Shown piece by piece: positions 28,781-39,148 of a DNA stretch of 64,000 nucleotides (position 1 is the stretch's first letter; every line of letters begins with the position of its first letter). The stretch lies in the NCBI RefSeq assembly GCF_002913715.1, contig NZ_PPCE01000009.1, positions 682,001 through 746,000 of the forward strand, written 5' to 3'. The DNA comes from Campylobacter concisus (lineage in GTDB: Bacteria > Campylobacterota > Campylobacteria > Campylobacterales > Campylobacteraceae). The notes below the pieces were generated by a model. It made no database searches. It saw nothing but the letters and a program-made list of their open reading frames with translations, and was not told where the DNA came from. A program made the position numbers and the translations under genes.

Positions 28781-29655
28781 AACGTATCACTTTTTATCTT
28801 ATTTATTAGCTCATTTATCTCGGGCTTATTTTTATTTTTATTATATTCTTCTAATGCACGCAATGCGTCATCTTTTTGTTTTAGCATATATTTTGCCTTA
28901 GCAAACATGACCCAAGACTCTTCAATGCTACTATCTAAATTATTTGCCGATAGTGCCCATTTTATAGTATCGCTATATCTTTTATCTTGATAGCATTTTC
29001 TTGCTATTTTAAGGGCGATTTCTGGATTTTTATTTTTATTAAAATTTTCTTTTAGTATAGAAATTTCATTGTTTTCGCTTGAAATTTGAATATCAATTTT
29101 TGGCTTTGCCTTTGGTTCTAGTTCTATTACCTCTTCATTTGGTAGAGGCTGTCCATTTTGTATATTTTCATTTTCAGTTGGTAAATTTAGCTTTAGCCAA
29201 CCGCCACCACTTCTTTGTTTTTTATCTGGTGCCTGCTCTTTATTATCTTCATTTAGTTTTATGGATTGTTCTAGCTTTTTGGCTATTTTCTCAGCGAGCT
29301 CATCTTGTTTCTTATCTGATTCAAATCTCTCTTTTGCCTGCTCGCTTTTTTGTTTACCATCTTCTAAAATATTTTTGCTGACATTAGTTTCAGCAAAGGT
29401 TATGTTCTTTTCTTTTATATCTGTTTGTATTGTCAAATTTTTCTCAACCAAAGTTGGAATATTGGTTGTTTCTTTTTTGTTTTTAGCATTTGAGAAAAAT
29501 AAAAAAGTACCAAAGATAAAAGCAATTAGCAAGATCGTAATTATCAAAAGACCTAGCTTTTTATGTGATAACAATTTTAAAAAGCTATTTTTATTCTTTT
29601 TTTCGTACTCTTCATAGAGCTTTTCTAGCCTTTGAATTTCTTGTAATTCAAGCAT
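28777..29655 (-). CDS. single-pass membrane protein with TPR-like C-terminus, cts locus
   Basis: A 292-residue protein with a short cytoplasmic N-terminus, one membrane helix (about residues 33-54, LGLLIITILLIAFIFGTFLFF), a charged low-complexity linker rich in Glu and Lys, and a C-terminal region with TPR-like helices (ALKIARKCYQDKRYSDTIKWALSANNLDSSIEESWVMFAKAKY). The C-terminal part would be periplasmic. It may be the counterpart of CtsX or of a TPR pilotin; I cannot decide. It overlaps the ATPase gene by 8 bases. Confidence 0.65.
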   Translation of the reverse strand: MLELQEIQRLEKLYEEYEKKNKNSFLKLLSHKKLGLLIITILLIAFIFGTFLFFSNAKNKKETTNIPTLVEKNLTIQTDIKEKNITFAETNVSKNILEDGKQKSEQAKERFESDKKQDELAEKIAKKLEQSIKLNEDNKEQAPDKKQRSGGGWLKLNLPTENENIQNGQPLPNEEVIELEPKAKPKIDIQISSENNEISILKENFNKNKNPEIALKIARKCYQDKRYSDTIKWALSANNLDSSIEESWVMFAKAKYMLKQKDDALRALEEYNKNKNKPEINELINKIKSDTL

Positions 29656-30475
29656 GAATTATTCCTGTATCAAGTGCAGACATTGTCAAAATTTTAATAT
29701 TTGCATCCTCGCTACTTAATTTTGATGGCTGGTTTTGTTCGTAATATTCACAAATTTCATAAAATTTATACATAATTTTATTTAGTGTGCGTAGATTTCC
29801 ACAACAAAGCTCATAGGCTTTGTCATAGTCTTTTTTCTGAAAATTTAGGTATTTATCGTAGCCCTTTTGTCCTATTTTTCTTTGCAAATAAACTATAATT
29901 TCATTCGTATTTGCACTTCCAAGCTCTATACTCTCCCAAATTCTAGTTTGAAAATAGTCCTTTGCTAACACATCTTCATTTTCAGTTTTATGAATAGTAA
30001 ATAGAAATTTAAATAATCTTGTATCGGCCATTAGCCTTATTTTTTCGATCAATTCAGTAGGATAAAGTTGTGCTTCATCCAAGATGACGACTATTTGGTT
30101 TTGTAAAATTTCATCTTTATTTTTAAATTCTTTTGAGTAGTGTGCAACAAAACTTTCAAAATTATTTATATTATCAATTTTATTTCCGTATATATCTTCA
30201 CAAAGAGCTTCTATAAATGTAGCCTCGCTAAAAAAAGGATGCGGGAAAAAAATTAATTTTTTATCCTTTTGAAGATCAGAGGCTATCTTGTTTAACAAAA
30301 AGGTCTTTCCACTACCAGGCTTACCATAAAAAAGTATAAGTTTTAATGGCTTTTTTAGAGCCGAGACGATCTTATTGTAACAAGTGATTGAGTTATCTAG
30401 ATTAACAAAATCAGCTACTTCATCTTCGTTGATAAAGATATCTTTTATATCCGTATAAATATTCTTGTTATTCAT
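29648..30475 (-). CDS. ctsP: ExeA/GspA-like AAA ATPase (CtsP-like)
   Basis: A 275-residue P-loop ATPase. Walker A is FYGKPGSGKTFLL near residue 50, and Walker B is VVILDEAQLYPTELIEKIRLMAD. The order and length fit the AAA_22/ExeA group, which helps assemble secretins or pilus machines. In C. jejuni the NTP-binding protein CtsP lies at the same place next to the secretin gene, so I use that symbol with caution. It overlaps the secretin gene and the TPR gene by 8 bases each. Confidence 0.75.
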   Translation of the reverse strand: MNNKNIYTDIKDIFINEDEVADFVNLDNSITCYNKIVSALKKPLKLILFYGKPGSGKTFLLNKIASDLQKDKKLIFFPHPFFSEATFIEALCEDIYGNKIDNINNFESFVAHYSKEFKNKDEILQNQIVVILDEAQLYPTELIEKIRLMADTRLFKFLFTIHKTENEDVLAKDYFQTRIWESIELGSANTNEIIVYLQRKIGQKGYDKYLNFQKKDYDKAYELCCGNLRTLNKIMYKFYEICEYYEQNQPSKLSSEDANIKILTMSALDTGIIHA

Positions 30476-31988
30476 AGATCGTTTTAGAAAAACCTAAGTC
30501 TTTTAATGATTGATTAAGTGACTTTTTTTTGTCAAAATCAACCACATGAGGAGTGATGACAAAGATAAGCTCTGTTGTTTTTATATTGTCTCTTGTGCTT
30601 TTAAAGACACCGCCTATAAGTGGAATGTCGGAAAGAAGAGGTACAGAAGTATTATTTTTACCCTTTGTCTGACCTATTAATCCACCAAGAATAATAGTAT
30701 CACCGCTATCAACTTGAACAACAGTTGATAGCTTCTTTTGCACCGTATCTGGAGCAATCTCTCTTAACGCATTTTGTCTTGTGTCGTCTTCTGCGTATTT
30801 AAAGTTACTAAGTGATGGATTGATTCGAAGCATGATTTTATTATTATCAGAGACTTCTGGTAGTAAATTTAATAATATGCCTATAAAAACAGAGTATTGT
30901 TTGTAAGTGGTTGTCAACCTATCGCTATTGCTGTTTCCATTGTCAGTCTTTTGTTGAACGCGGTAGTTTATGTTATCACCAACTGAGATTAGTGCTTGCT
31001 GATTATTAAGTGTTGTTACTTTTGGGCTTGATATAACCTTTGTCTTTCCATTTGTTTCAAGAAAATTTATCATTCCATCAAGGCTGAAATTTAAATTAGC
31101 TGCAATATTTAATGTACGTCCAAATCCATCACTTAGGCTATTTCCTTTATTTGTCCAAGTAGCACTTGAGCTCGGATTGTTTCTTGAATTACCAATGTAT
31201 GTATTAAATCCAAGTTCAAATTTACTCCAATCAACGCCTTGTTTGTATTCATTATTTAATTCAACTGAAATAATAGAAACATCAATAATTACTTGTTTTT
31301 TTAGTCTTTTTTGCATTTCATCTATATATTTTTCGACTCGCTTAAGTTGAGAAGGAGTGGCCGTAACAGTGATAAGGCCCGCATTTTGATTTATGATAGG
31401 ATCAGGTGCTGTGATATGCTCGCTACTATTATTTAAAATAGCTTTAAGCTCAGCATCTAGTTTTTCCCAAAAGTCAAACCTTTCAGTAGTTTTTATAAGG
31501 TTGCTTGAGCCTTGAGAACTATCATCTTGGGAATTATCGCCACTACTTGAACCACTAGAAATTTCAGATGGAGTAGCATCCACTGAAGCTTGGGTGACAG
31601 CAGTTCCTTCTCTAATAGAAGTTATATAATCTAGTTTAAAAATTTGAGTTTTTAAAGATGAAATTTTTAATACATTGTTTGAAAACTCGTAGCTTAAATT
31701 TTTCTCACTTAAAAGCAGGTCAAAAACTTCGCTAAGACTCATATTTCTGATATTAACGCCAAAAACTTTATCTTTTAGTTCTGTCTTGCTATAAGTATCC
31801 TTTGCAACAATGCTAAAGTTACACATCTCTGAAAGCTGATTTAACACATCTACTAGCGCAACATCATCTGAAATTTTCATATTAAAATTCTTGCTTAAAC
31901 AACTACTCTCATTAGCACTAGCATAATTCATATTTAAGCAAAATAGTGCACCTATTATTAATATTTTATTTAATTTTAATCTCAACAT
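30468..31988 (-). CDS. ctsD: type II/IV secretin, DNA-uptake outer membrane pore (CtsD)
   Basis: Outer-membrane secretin of about 506 residues. It has a signal peptide (ILIIGALFCLNMNYASA), an STN-like domain (VLNQLSEMCNFSIVAKDTYS ... NIRNMSLSEVFDLLLSEKNLSYEF), a Ser-rich linker near 145-160, an N-domain (LKRVEKYIDEMQKRLKKQVIIDVSI) and the secretin core with VSSPKVTTLNNQQALISVGD-type sequence, GDTIILGGLIGQTKG and VPLLSDIPLIGGVFKS. I prefer ATG 31988, which has GGAAG 5 bases upstream; ATG 32000 is the alternative. In C. jejuni CtsD is required for transformation. Confidence 0.9.
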   Translation of the reverse strand: MLRLKLNKILIIGALFCLNMNYASANESSCLSKNFNMKISDDVALVDVLNQLSEMCNFSIVAKDTYSKTELKDKVFGVNIRNMSLSEVFDLLLSEKNLSYEFSNNVLKISSLKTQIFKLDYITSIREGTAVTQASVDATPSEISSGSSSGDNSQDDSSQGSSNLIKTTERFDFWEKLDAELKAILNNSSEHITAPDPIINQNAGLITVTATPSQLKRVEKYIDEMQKRLKKQVIIDVSIISVELNNEYKQGVDWSKFELGFNTYIGNSRNNPSSSATWTNKGNSLSDGFGRTLNIAANLNFSLDGMINFLETNGKTKVISSPKVTTLNNQQALISVGDNINYRVQQKTDNGNSNSDRLTTTYKQYSVFIGILLNLLPEVSDNNKIMLRINPSLSNFKYAEDDTRQNALREIAPDTVQKKLSTVVQVDSGDTIILGGLIGQTKGKNNTSVPLLSDIPLIGGVFKSTRDNIKTTELIFVITPHVVDFDKKKSLNQSLKDLGFSKTIYE

Positions 31989-32379
31989 TTTTACTTCCAT
32001 TTTTTAAAATTAGCTCTTGTTTCTCATCGCCTTTTACTAAAAAAACGCTATTTTTAGTAATGTTAGCTATTTTGTAACCATCAACAATATCACCGACAGC
32101 ATACCACTTGGAATCAATATTTGCTTTGTTTAATAAAATTGCTTTTAAACTAAGCCCTTTTGAAGCCTGAGTGATAATTGATAAATTTTGATCTGTTACC
32201 GTCTTGATAGGTTCTTGCTTAAAAGGATTTTTTATGCTCGAAAGCTCAATATCGCTAAGACCGCTTCTTTTTTCCTTTATTTTTTCAAAAATTTTATCAT
32301 AGGAGTCCATTTCCTCTTGAAGCTGATTAGCAAAAGCAATATTTAAAAATAAAAAAGCCAATAAAATTTTTATTTTCAT
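31966..32379 (-). CDS. PilP-like periplasmic protein of the cts locus
   Basis: A 137-residue secreted protein (MKIKILLAFLFLNIAFA). The region ELSSIKNPFKQEP followed by LSLKAILLNKANIDSKWYAVGDIVDGYKIANITKNSVFLVKGDEKQELIL resembles the PilP/GspC homology-region domain that docks on the secretin. It overlaps the secretin gene by 23 bases. I chose ATG 32379, which forms TAATG with the preceding stop and has GGGGGA upstream; a TTG at 32397 is less likely. It may be the counterpart of the short CtsR, but I see no proof. Confidence 0.7.
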   Translation of the reverse strand: MKIKILLAFLFLNIAFANQLQEEMDSYDKIFEKIKEKRSGLSDIELSSIKNPFKQEPIKTVTDQNLSIITQASKGLSLKAILLNKANIDSKWYAVGDIVDGYKIANITKNSVFLVKGDEKQELILKNGSKNVEIKIK

Positions 32380-33026
32380 TAGTATTTCATCCCCCAAACA
32401 GATATTGAGATCTTAGCGCCAAGCTCTTTTTGGGTAGAATTTACATCCATTTTATGAAGATCAACTACTAGCTTTGATTCTTCAAGGCCATTTATATATG
32501 AAAGCATATCTTTAAAACCTCCCAAAAATGTCAAGTCAATATTTAAAATTTGCTCAATTTTTTGGAAATCTGGCTCTTTTATATCACTTTTTAACTCTAA
32601 AATTTTTATATTATTTTGCTTTGCTAAAGATACGATGTTGTCTAAAAAATTTGCCCAATTTTGATCATTAAATAATAAAAACGATAGTTCTTTTAGTTTT
32701 GAATCAAAATGAGCATTAAATTTTAAAACACTAGAATATTTGCCTTTAAGCGTTTCAAGTATTTTGGTCTCTTCATTTATTTTAAAATTTTTATCCCCGC
32801 TAGGTGAGCTGGTCGATCTTAAATAATCTCTTGTTCTTGAAAGATCATTGCTAATTTTAGTATGCGAATTAAATCTTTCATCATAAAAATCTTGCGACGG
32901 ATCAAAGCAAAGCATATAAACAATATAAATAATAATTAAAGCTGAACCCAAAAAAATTATATTTGTTTCGCTTTGTTTTTTTGCGTCAAAATACTTATCT
33001 ATTTTACTTAAAACGTCTTGTCTCAT
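32379..33026 (-). CDS. PilO/GspM-like inner-membrane protein of the cts locus
   Basis: A 215-residue protein with one N-terminal membrane helix (about residues 21-40, ETNIIFLGSALIIIYIVYMLCF), a coiled-coil stretch and a small alpha/beta domain (FLDNIVSLAKQNNIKILELKSDIKE ... LNIDLTFLGGFKDMLSYINGLEESKLVVDLHKMDV). This is the layout of PilO/GspM in the alignment complex. The call is from topology and gene order, not from clear sequence identity. It overlaps both neighbours (ATGA and TAATG). Confidence 0.65.
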   Translation of the reverse strand: MRQDVLSKIDKYFDAKKQSETNIIFLGSALIIIYIVYMLCFDPSQDFYDERFNSHTKISNDLSRTRDYLRSTSSPSGDKNFKINEETKILETLKGKYSSVLKFNAHFDSKLKELSFLLFNDQNWANFLDNIVSLAKQNNIKILELKSDIKEPDFQKIEQILNIDLTFLGGFKDMLSYINGLEESKLVVDLHKMDVNSTQKELGAKISISVWGMKY

Positions 33027-34543
33027 TGTCTAATCTCTATACTTATATTGCTTTCATACTCGTTGTTTTGCTTATCTTCTTTAATTTTTTTTGTATTTAC
33101 TGAATATTTAGGCATCTTGCTAATATCTTTTATTAGCTGCGTAATCCTTTTTTCATTATCGCTAACAACAGTTACCGTTAAATTTTTATCGTTGTTTTTA
33201 ATATTTGTTATAAAAACGCTATTGTTGTTTATCATATCTGTAATTTCAAAAAGATTTAAACCTTTCATTACGTAGTGATCTTTTTTGTTTTCAATTTCTT
33301 GAAGCAACCCTTTTCTAAAATTTAACTTCTCTTCCTCTTTATCAGTTAATCCTTTTATATCATTTTGCTCTTTTTTGAGTCTTTCAAGAGTATTTCTTAT
33401 TTGTGCTGCTTGTGCATTAAGAACATCAAGCTCATCGCTTAGTCTTTGCGAATCTGCCTCTAAAATACTGCCAGCTATATAATTATAAAGTGGATAGAAC
33501 ATGCTTAGGCAAAAAGCAGCAGCACATGTCAGTATAAATTTACCACTTTTTCTTTTTGTGAATGGATCAGGTCTAAGCAAATTTGAGAAGTTAAAATCGG
33601 CATTAAAGGCCTCTTTTTTATAAAAATTTGCATACAAAGCCATCATATTATGCCGTTCGCTGATAGCTAAATTTTTAGAATTTATTACAGTGCTTGTATT
33701 TAATTTCGTAGCATTTGTGCCGAGCTTTGTATTGATAAATTTTTCAAAACGCTCTATTTTATAGTCGCAGTCAATATAGATATTTTTTATATTTATGCTA
33801 TAGATTCTATTGACAACATTTATCGTGTCATTTACGTAAAATATATAGTCCTCAAAAACAGTATTTAGATCGTAGCTAAAGCCTTCTTCATTGCTATCTA
33901 AAAGTCCTCTTGTCTTTAGGATATTCAAAAAGCTTTCTAGGCTTACTCTTTCGCCACTTTGCTCTATAAATTTATCTTTTAGATAATTTAGTGTGTATCT
34001 TAAACCTCTTGATGTAAGGTATTCTCCATTTACATAAATGCTTATAAATGCTTCATCGGCCCTAAATGTCAAAAAACAATCACTCTGAGTGCTAGGAAGT
34101 AAGCCCTTTTTATAGATAGCACTATATAAGAGTGGCTCTACAACGACATAATCTATAAAAGGTACTCTTTTAGAAATATTTTTAAAAATTTTATTTATCG
34201 TTTCATTTGTAGCAATAAAAACATTAAAAATTCTATCTTCTTTTTCAACATTGCTTTCAAAATAAACTATTTTATAGTCAATTGCAGGATCTAGAGAGAG
34301 CTCTTCGTAAATTTTTATTGAGATATTATTTTCAATATCCTCATCATCTATTGTTCTTGAGATGTTTATGGTAGCTGTTATTATATCTTTGTACTCGATA
34401 TAAGATATAAAGAAGTCTCGCTTTAAAATATTCTTTGAGAGACTTAGCGAATCGACATTGCTATTAGAAAATCTAAAACCTTCATATTCATAAGGATCTA
34501 GTGTAACGATTGGATTATCGTTAATTTTTCTAAGCTTTAACAT
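33023..34543 (-). CDS. PilM/PilN-like fusion (GspL type) of the cts locus
   Basis: A 506-residue bitopic protein. The N-terminal ~330 residues look like an actin-like PilM/GspL cytoplasmic domain (for example DCFLTFRADEAFISIYVNGEYLTSRGLRYTL). One membrane helix follows (about 340-360), then a coiled coil (LEADSQRLSDELDVLNAQAAQIRNTLERLKKEQ) and a PilN-like periplasmic domain (NSVFITNIKNNDKNLTVTVVSDNEKRITQLIKDI). It is the first gene of the cts run. GAGG stands upstream of the ATG, and an AT-rich 59-base spacer separates it from era. Confidence 0.65.
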   Translation of the reverse strand: MLKLRKINDNPIVTLDPYEYEGFRFSNSNVDSLSLSKNILKRDFFISYIEYKDIITATINISRTIDDEDIENNISIKIYEELSLDPAIDYKIVYFESNVEKEDRIFNVFIATNETINKIFKNISKRVPFIDYVVVEPLLYSAIYKKGLLPSTQSDCFLTFRADEAFISIYVNGEYLTSRGLRYTLNYLKDKFIEQSGERVSLESFLNILKTRGLLDSNEEGFSYDLNTVFEDYIFYVNDTINVVNRIYSINIKNIYIDCDYKIERFEKFINTKLGTNATKLNTSTVINSKNLAISERHNMMALYANFYKKEAFNADFNFSNLLRPDPFTKRKSGKFILTCAAAFCLSMFYPLYNYIAGSILEADSQRLSDELDVLNAQAAQIRNTLERLKKEQNDIKGLTDKEEEKLNFRKGLLQEIENKKDHYVMKGLNLFEITDMINNNSVFITNIKNNDKNLTVTVVSDNEKRITQLIKDISKMPKYSVNTKKIKEDKQNNEYESNISIEIRQ

Positions 34544-34602
34544 AAAAATTTACCTCATAATGCTCTAATTGGGCTGTATTTTAATATTTTTACAATAAAA
34601 AA

Positions 34603-35472
34603 TCAATAACCAATTATTTTATTAAGGCTCTTTTCTTCTTTACTCCAGCCTTTTTTAACGACTACATCGAGCTTTAAAAAGACCTTTGATCCGGTTAAAT
34701 TTTGTATTAACTTTCTTGCAAAAATTCCTATTCGTTTTATCGTTTCACCATTTTTACCGATGATCATACTTTTATGGATTTCACGCTCAGTGATGATGCT
34801 CGCATAAATTTCAGTTATGCCAGGTTTTTCTTTTACGCTTTTTATGATCGCATCGCTAAGATATGGGATCTCATCGCTTAAATTTTCATATATCGCTTCT
34901 AGTATAAATTCTCTAAAAATTTCCTTTTCATTTGTTGAAGTAAGAAATTCTGGATCGTAAAAATATTCATGCTCTGGCAAAAGCTTGCAAATTTCATCAA
35001 GAAGCGGCTTTTTATAGGTTGGCTGCTTGGTGCTAAAAGTAAGAAGTGCTTCAAATTTATCTTGAAATTTTTGATATTGGGTGATCTTTTCTAAGACTTT
35101 AGTGTTTGAGCTCTCATCGACTTTTGTTAGCACTAAGATATGTGGTTTTTCAGGATTTAGAGCTAGAAATTTTTCATAGTCACTTGTATCATCATGAATA
35201 GGCGCTAAAAATACGATTAGATCGCAGTCTCCCATCGATTTTATTGCTTGGCTAATTAGTAGTTGATTTATCGCCTTGTTGCTCTCGTGAAGTCCTGGCG
35301 TGTCGGTGAAGATGATCTGATCTTCACCGTTCATTACTATACCATTTATCTTTCTGCGGGTTGCATTTTGCTTGTGCGAAACAATGGCGATCTTTTCGTT
35401 TAACAAAGCATTTAAAAACGAGCTTTTGCCAGCATTTGTGCGTCCTATGATGCTAACAAAGCCTGATTTCAA
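34603..35472 (-). CDS. era: GTPase Era
   Basis: Essential GTPase binding 16S rRNA during 30S maturation. The 289 residues show G1 [13 protein letters not shown]3 DTPGLHES, G4 LTKVDES, and the C-terminal KH domain with [14 protein letters not shown]. It overlaps hslU by 4 bases (ATGA). The order rplI-hslV-hslU-era is the same as in C. jejuni. Confidence 0.96.
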   Translation of the reverse strand: MKSGFVSIIGRTNAGKSSFLNALLNEKIAIVSHKQNATRRKINGIVMNGEDQIIFTDTPGLHESNKAINQLLISQAIKSMGDCDLIVFLAPIHDDTSDYEKFLALNPEKPHILVLTKVDESSNTKVLEKITQYQKFQDKFEALLTFSTKQPTYKKPLLDEICKLLPEHEYFYDPEFLTSTNEKEIFREFILEAIYENLSDEIPYLSDAIIKSVKEKPGITEIYASIITEREIHKSMIIGKNGETIKRIGIFARKLIQNLTGSKVFLKLDVVVKKGWSKEEKSLNKIIGY

Positions 35473-36791
35473 AGTATATACCTCGCTAGGTCTTGATCTT
35501 CGACCACGTCTTTTAGGCGCTCTTTTACAAGCTCTTTTGTCACATTTATCTTCTCGCCGCTCTTTTCACTAGCCTCAAAGCTGATATCTTCTATCACACG
35601 CTCGATCACTGTATGAAGGCGTCTGGCACCGATATCTTCCATCTTTTCATTCGCTGCATGAGCGATCCTTGCTATCTCTTTTATCGCTTCATCGTCAAAT
35701 TCTAGCTCGACATTTTCAGTTGAAAGAAGTGCGATATATTGTTTTAAAAGCGAATTTTTTGGCTGAGTTAAAATTTGATAAAGCGCATCCTCATCAAGAC
35801 TATCAAGCTCAACTCTTAGTGGGAAACGGCCTTGAAGCTCTGGGATGAGATCGCTTGGCTTGCTTATGTGAAAGGCGCCAGCTGCGATAAACAAAATGTG
35901 ATCTGTCTTTAAATTTCCAAATTTAGTATTTACATTTGAGCCCTCAACGATCGGTAGTAAATCTCTTTGTACGCCTTCTTTGCTAGGATCTTGCCTGTTT
36001 GAGCTACCTGAGCCAACGGCCACTTTATCGATCTCGTCTATAAAGATGATACCTTCGTTTTCAGCTCTTCTTAAAGCCTCAGTTTTTATGCTCTCAAGGT
36101 CTAAAATTTTATCATTTGCTTCGCTTTGAAGGGCTTTTTTGGCATCTTTTACCTTCATCTCTTTTTTGATATTTTTACCGCCGATGCCAATTATCTTTAT
36201 AAAGCTCTCTTGCATCTGCGCCATATCAGGTGGTACGTTTGAGCCAGCTTCAAGCGGATTTTGCTGTACCTCGATCTCGATGCTTAGCTCGTCAAGCTCG
36301 CCATTTCTTAGCCTATTTAGCATCTTCTCATAGCTCTTAGCGTATTCTGCTTGCTTCTCCTCGCTTGCCCCTTTTGGAAGTGGCGGAAGTAGTTTTGAGA
36401 CGATCTTTTCTTCGATGTAGGCGTTGATTTTGTCTTGATTTTTCTCGCTTTGCTCATTTTTTACGAGATTATATGAGGCCATAGCAAGGTCTCTTACCAT
36501 GCTCTCAACATCGCGACCAACAAAGCCAACTTCAGTATATTTGCTAGCCTCGACCTTGATAAATGGTAGTCCCATCATCTTTGAAAGACGCCTTGCTATC
36601 TCAGTTTTACCAACGCCAGTTGAGCCGATCATTAAGATGTTTTTTGGCATGATGTCATCTTGCAAGCTCTTTTCAAGCTTCATACGGCGATATCTGTTAC
36701 GAAGTGCGATCGCTATGATCTTTTTGGCGTCCTTTTGACCGATCACATAGTCATCTAAAAATTTAACAATTTCTCTTGGTGTTAAGTTCAT
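35469..36791 (-). CDS. hslU: HslU ATPase subunit of the HslUV protease
   Basis: AAA+ unfoldase that feeds substrates to HslV. The 440-residue form starts [19 protein letters not shown], the usual N-terminus. Walker A is [14 protein letters not shown], the pore motif is [13 protein letters not shown], and Walker B is [11 protein letters not shown]. The C-terminal LARYIL tail inserts into HslV. The frame extends upstream to 36845, but ATG 36791 behind AGAGAG fits the family start. It lies 8 bases after hslV. Confidence 0.96.
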   Translation of the reverse strand: MNLTPREIVKFLDDYVIGQKDAKKIIAIALRNRYRRMKLEKSLQDDIMPKNILMIGSTGVGKTEIARRLSKMMGLPFIKVEASKYTEVGFVGRDVESMVRDLAMASYNLVKNEQSEKNQDKINAYIEEKIVSKLLPPLPKGASEEKQAEYAKSYEKMLNRLRNGELDELSIEIEVQQNPLEAGSNVPPDMAQMQESFIKIIGIGGKNIKKEMKVKDAKKALQSEANDKILDLESIKTEALRRAENEGIIFIDEIDKVAVGSGSSNRQDPSKEGVQRDLLPIVEGSNVNTKFGNLKTDHILFIAAGAFHISKPSDLIPELQGRFPLRVELDSLDEDALYQILTQPKNSLLKQYIALLSTENVELEFDDEAIKEIARIAHAANEKMEDIGARRLHTVIERVIEDISFEASEKSGEKINVTKELVKERLKDVVEDQDLARYIL

Positions 36792-36799
36792 TTTCTCTC

Positions 36800-37333
36800 T
36801 TATTCTAAAACATAAGTTTTGATGTTTGTATTTGTATAGATGCAAATTTCGCCGGCGATCTTAAGGCTCTCTTTGACTAGCTCCTCTTCGTCGATATCGG
36901 CAAATTTATCTAAGGCACGGGCCGCTGAAAGTGCGTAGTTGCCACCACTTCCAATAGCTGCTATCTTGCCATCTTCTGGCTCAACCACATCTCCAGTGCC
37001 ACTAAGTAAGAAAATTTTATCCCTATCAAGCACAAGCATCATCGCTTCAAGTTTTCTTAGATACTTGTCCTTGCGCCACTCTTTGCTAAATTCTATAACT
37101 GCTTTTAGCAAATCGCCCTTTGTATGTTCTAAATTTTTTTCAAACATATCAAAAAGATTAAACGCATCAGCAGTGCTGCCAGCAAAGCCAGCTAGGACTT
37201 TGCCATTGTGAATTTTGCGAATTTTTACGGCATTGCCTTTTAAGACGGTGTTGCCAAAGCTCACCTGTCCGTCGCCGCCGATGACCGCTTTATTTTTGCC
37301 TTTATAGGCTAAGATGGTTGTCGCATGAAACAT
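36800..37333 (-). CDS. hslV: HslV peptidase subunit
   Basis: Proteasome-like threonine protease. The 177 residues begin [12 protein letters not shown]; removal of MFHA would expose the catalytic Thr. [40 protein letters not shown], and [14 protein letters not shown] are family blocks. AAGGAG lies ahead of the ATG, which immediately follows the rplI stop. It works with HslU encoded next to it. Confidence 0.96.
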   Translation of the reverse strand: MFHATTILAYKGKNKAVIGGDGQVSFGNTVLKGNAVKIRKIHNGKVLAGFAGSTADAFNLFDMFEKNLEHTKGDLLKAVIEFSKEWRKDKYLRKLEAMMLVLDRDKIFLLSGTGDVVEPEDGKIAAIGSGGNYALSAARALDKFADIDEEELVKESLKIAGEICIYTNTNIKTYVLE

Positions 37334-37780
37334 CTATTCTCCTTGCACATCAACCTTCAAGCTTGCATTTATCGAGTGTCCAAGCTTTACATGAACGTCA
37401 TAAAGGCCGACTGCTTTTAGGTGAGTGTCCATGTCGATCGCTTTTTTCTCGACAACTAAATGATGCGTTTTTTCAAGCTCTGCTGCGATCTCTTCTTTTG
37501 AAACTGAGCCAAAAAGCGAGCCATTTGCGCCAAGAGTTTTTTTGATGACAACTGTAACTTTTTCAAGCTCTTCTTTTAGCTTTTCTAAATTTGCGATCTC
37601 ATATTTTAGCTCTTCAGCCTTTCTCTTTTGAGCCGCTTCGTATTGACGAAGGACATCTGGAGTGGCTGCTTTTGCAAAGCCTTTGCCGATTAAGAAGTTA
37701 TTGCCATAGCCGTCTTTTACCTCTTTTATCTCGCCAGCTTTACCAAGCGCCTTTACATCTTTTATTAATAATACTTTCAT
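37334..37780 (-). CDS. rplI: 50S ribosomal protein L9
   Basis: L9 binds 23S rRNA at the L1 stalk base. The 148 residues start MKVLLIKDVKALGKAGEIKEVKDGYGNNFLI, the L9 signature, followed by the long connecting helix and the C-terminal domain with GANGSLFGSVSKEEIA. It heads the rplI-hslV-hslU-era run, 23 bases after argG. Confidence 0.97.
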   Translation of the reverse strand: MKVLLIKDVKALGKAGEIKEVKDGYGNNFLIGKGFAKAATPDVLRQYEAAQKRKAEELKYEIANLEKLKEELEKVTVVIKKTLGANGSLFGSVSKEEIAAELEKTHHLVVEKKAIDMDTHLKAVGLYDVHVKLGHSINASLKVDVQGE

Positions 37781-37803
37781 TTTTATCCTTTTAAATTTTA
37801 TTT

Positions 37804-39027
37804 TTAGTCAAATTTTCGCCCATTTTTACGTGCGATGATGAAGCGAAGCGCATTTAGTTTGATAAATCCCTCTCCATCTTTTTGATCATAAACGCTATCT
37901 TCTTCAAATGTGCAGTATGCCTCGCTAAATAGATTGTCATCTTTGCTGTTTCTGCCAAGGATGATCACATTGCCTTTATAAAGCTCAACTTTTACAGAGC
38001 CATTTACATGCTCTTGACTCTTGTCGATGAGCGCTTGGAGCATATTTCGCTCAGGTGACCACCAGTAGCCGTTGTAAATTAGCTCGGCGTATTTTGGCAT
38101 GATCTCATCTTTTAAGTGAGCTGCGCCGCGGTCAAGCGTGATGCTCTCGATCGCTCTATGAGCTTTTAGCATTATCGTGCCACCTGGAGTTTCGTAGCAG
38201 CCGCGGCTCTTCATACCAACTGAGCGGTTTTCTACGATGTCAAGTCTGCCGATGCCGTGTTTTGCGCCAAGGCGATTTAGCTCGGTTAAAATTTCAGCTG
38301 GGCTCATTTTTTTGCCGTTTATGCTCACTGGATCGCCTTTTTCATAGCCAATCTCGATGATCTCGCTCTTATCTGGAGCATCTTTTGGGCTTACTGTCCA
38401 TCTCCACATATCATCTTCTGGTGCGTGGCTTGGGTCTTCAAGCACTAGACCTTCATAGCTTATGTGAAGTAAATTTGCGTCCATTGAGTATGGGCTCTTG
38501 CCTGGTTTTTTGGTGATATCTATGCCATTTTTTTCAGCATATGCCAAAAGTTTTTCACGGCTATTTAGATCCCACTCGCGCCATGGAGCTATAATAGTTA
38601 GGTTGTCGCCAAGTGCGTAGTATCCAAGCTCAAAGCGAACTTGGTCGTTACCTTTGCCTGTTGCTCCGTGGCTCACGCCATCAGCACCAACAAGTCTTGC
38701 GATCTCGCTTTGGCGTTTTGCTATTAGTGGGCGAGCGATTGATGTGCCAAGTAGATACTCGCCCTCGTAGACTGCATTTGCTCTAAACATTGGAAATACA
38801 TAATCACGTACAAATTCTTCTCTTAAATCTTCAATAAAAATATTTTCAGGCTTTACGCCAAGTGCTAAGGCTTTTTTGCGTGCAGGCTCTAGCTCCTCGC
38901 CTTGGCCAATGTCAGCTGTAAATGTGACTACTTCGCAGTTATATTCATCTTGAAGCCATTTTAAAATGATACTTGTGTCAAGTCCGCCAGAGTATGCTAA
39001 AACCACTTTTTTTACGTCTTTTTTCAT
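37804..39027 (-). CDS. argG: argininosuccinate synthase
   Basis: Joins citrulline and aspartate using ATP in arginine synthesis. The 407 residues start with the PP-loop [15 protein letters not shown]. Other markers are [42 protein letters not shown] and the substrate block [19 protein letters not shown]. The ATG follows AAAAGGAAGAGCT. A -10 box lies at 39055-39060. Confidence 0.97.
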   Translation of the reverse strand: MKKDVKKVVLAYSGGLDTSIILKWLQDEYNCEVVTFTADIGQGEELEPARKKALALGVKPENIFIEDLREEFVRDYVFPMFRANAVYEGEYLLGTSIARPLIAKRQSEIARLVGADGVSHGATGKGNDQVRFELGYYALGDNLTIIAPWREWDLNSREKLLAYAEKNGIDITKKPGKSPYSMDANLLHISYEGLVLEDPSHAPEDDMWRWTVSPKDAPDKSEIIEIGYEKGDPVSINGKKMSPAEILTELNRLGAKHGIGRLDIVENRSVGMKSRGCYETPGGTIMLKAHRAIESITLDRGAAHLKDEIMPKYAELIYNGYWWSPERNMLQALIDKSQEHVNGSVKVELYKGNVIILGRNSKDDNLFSEAYCTFEEDSVYDQKDGEGFIKLNALRFIIARKNGRKFD

Positions 39028-39054
39028 AGCTCTTCCTTTTGTTAAAATGGTCGT

Positions 39055-39060
39055 ATTTTA
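39055..39060 (-). promoter_or_regulatory. putative -10 box for argG
   Basis: TAAAAT on the minus strand, 27 bases before the argG start codon, in an AT-rich upstream context. No -35 is evident, as is usual in Campylobacter. Confidence 0.4.
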
Positions 39061-39148
39061 GCCTAAATTGATTAATTTTTAATAAACTAATTTAATAAAT
39101 AATGTAAGTTTTTTCTTAGAAAATTTTATAAAAAAGATTACTATTTAA

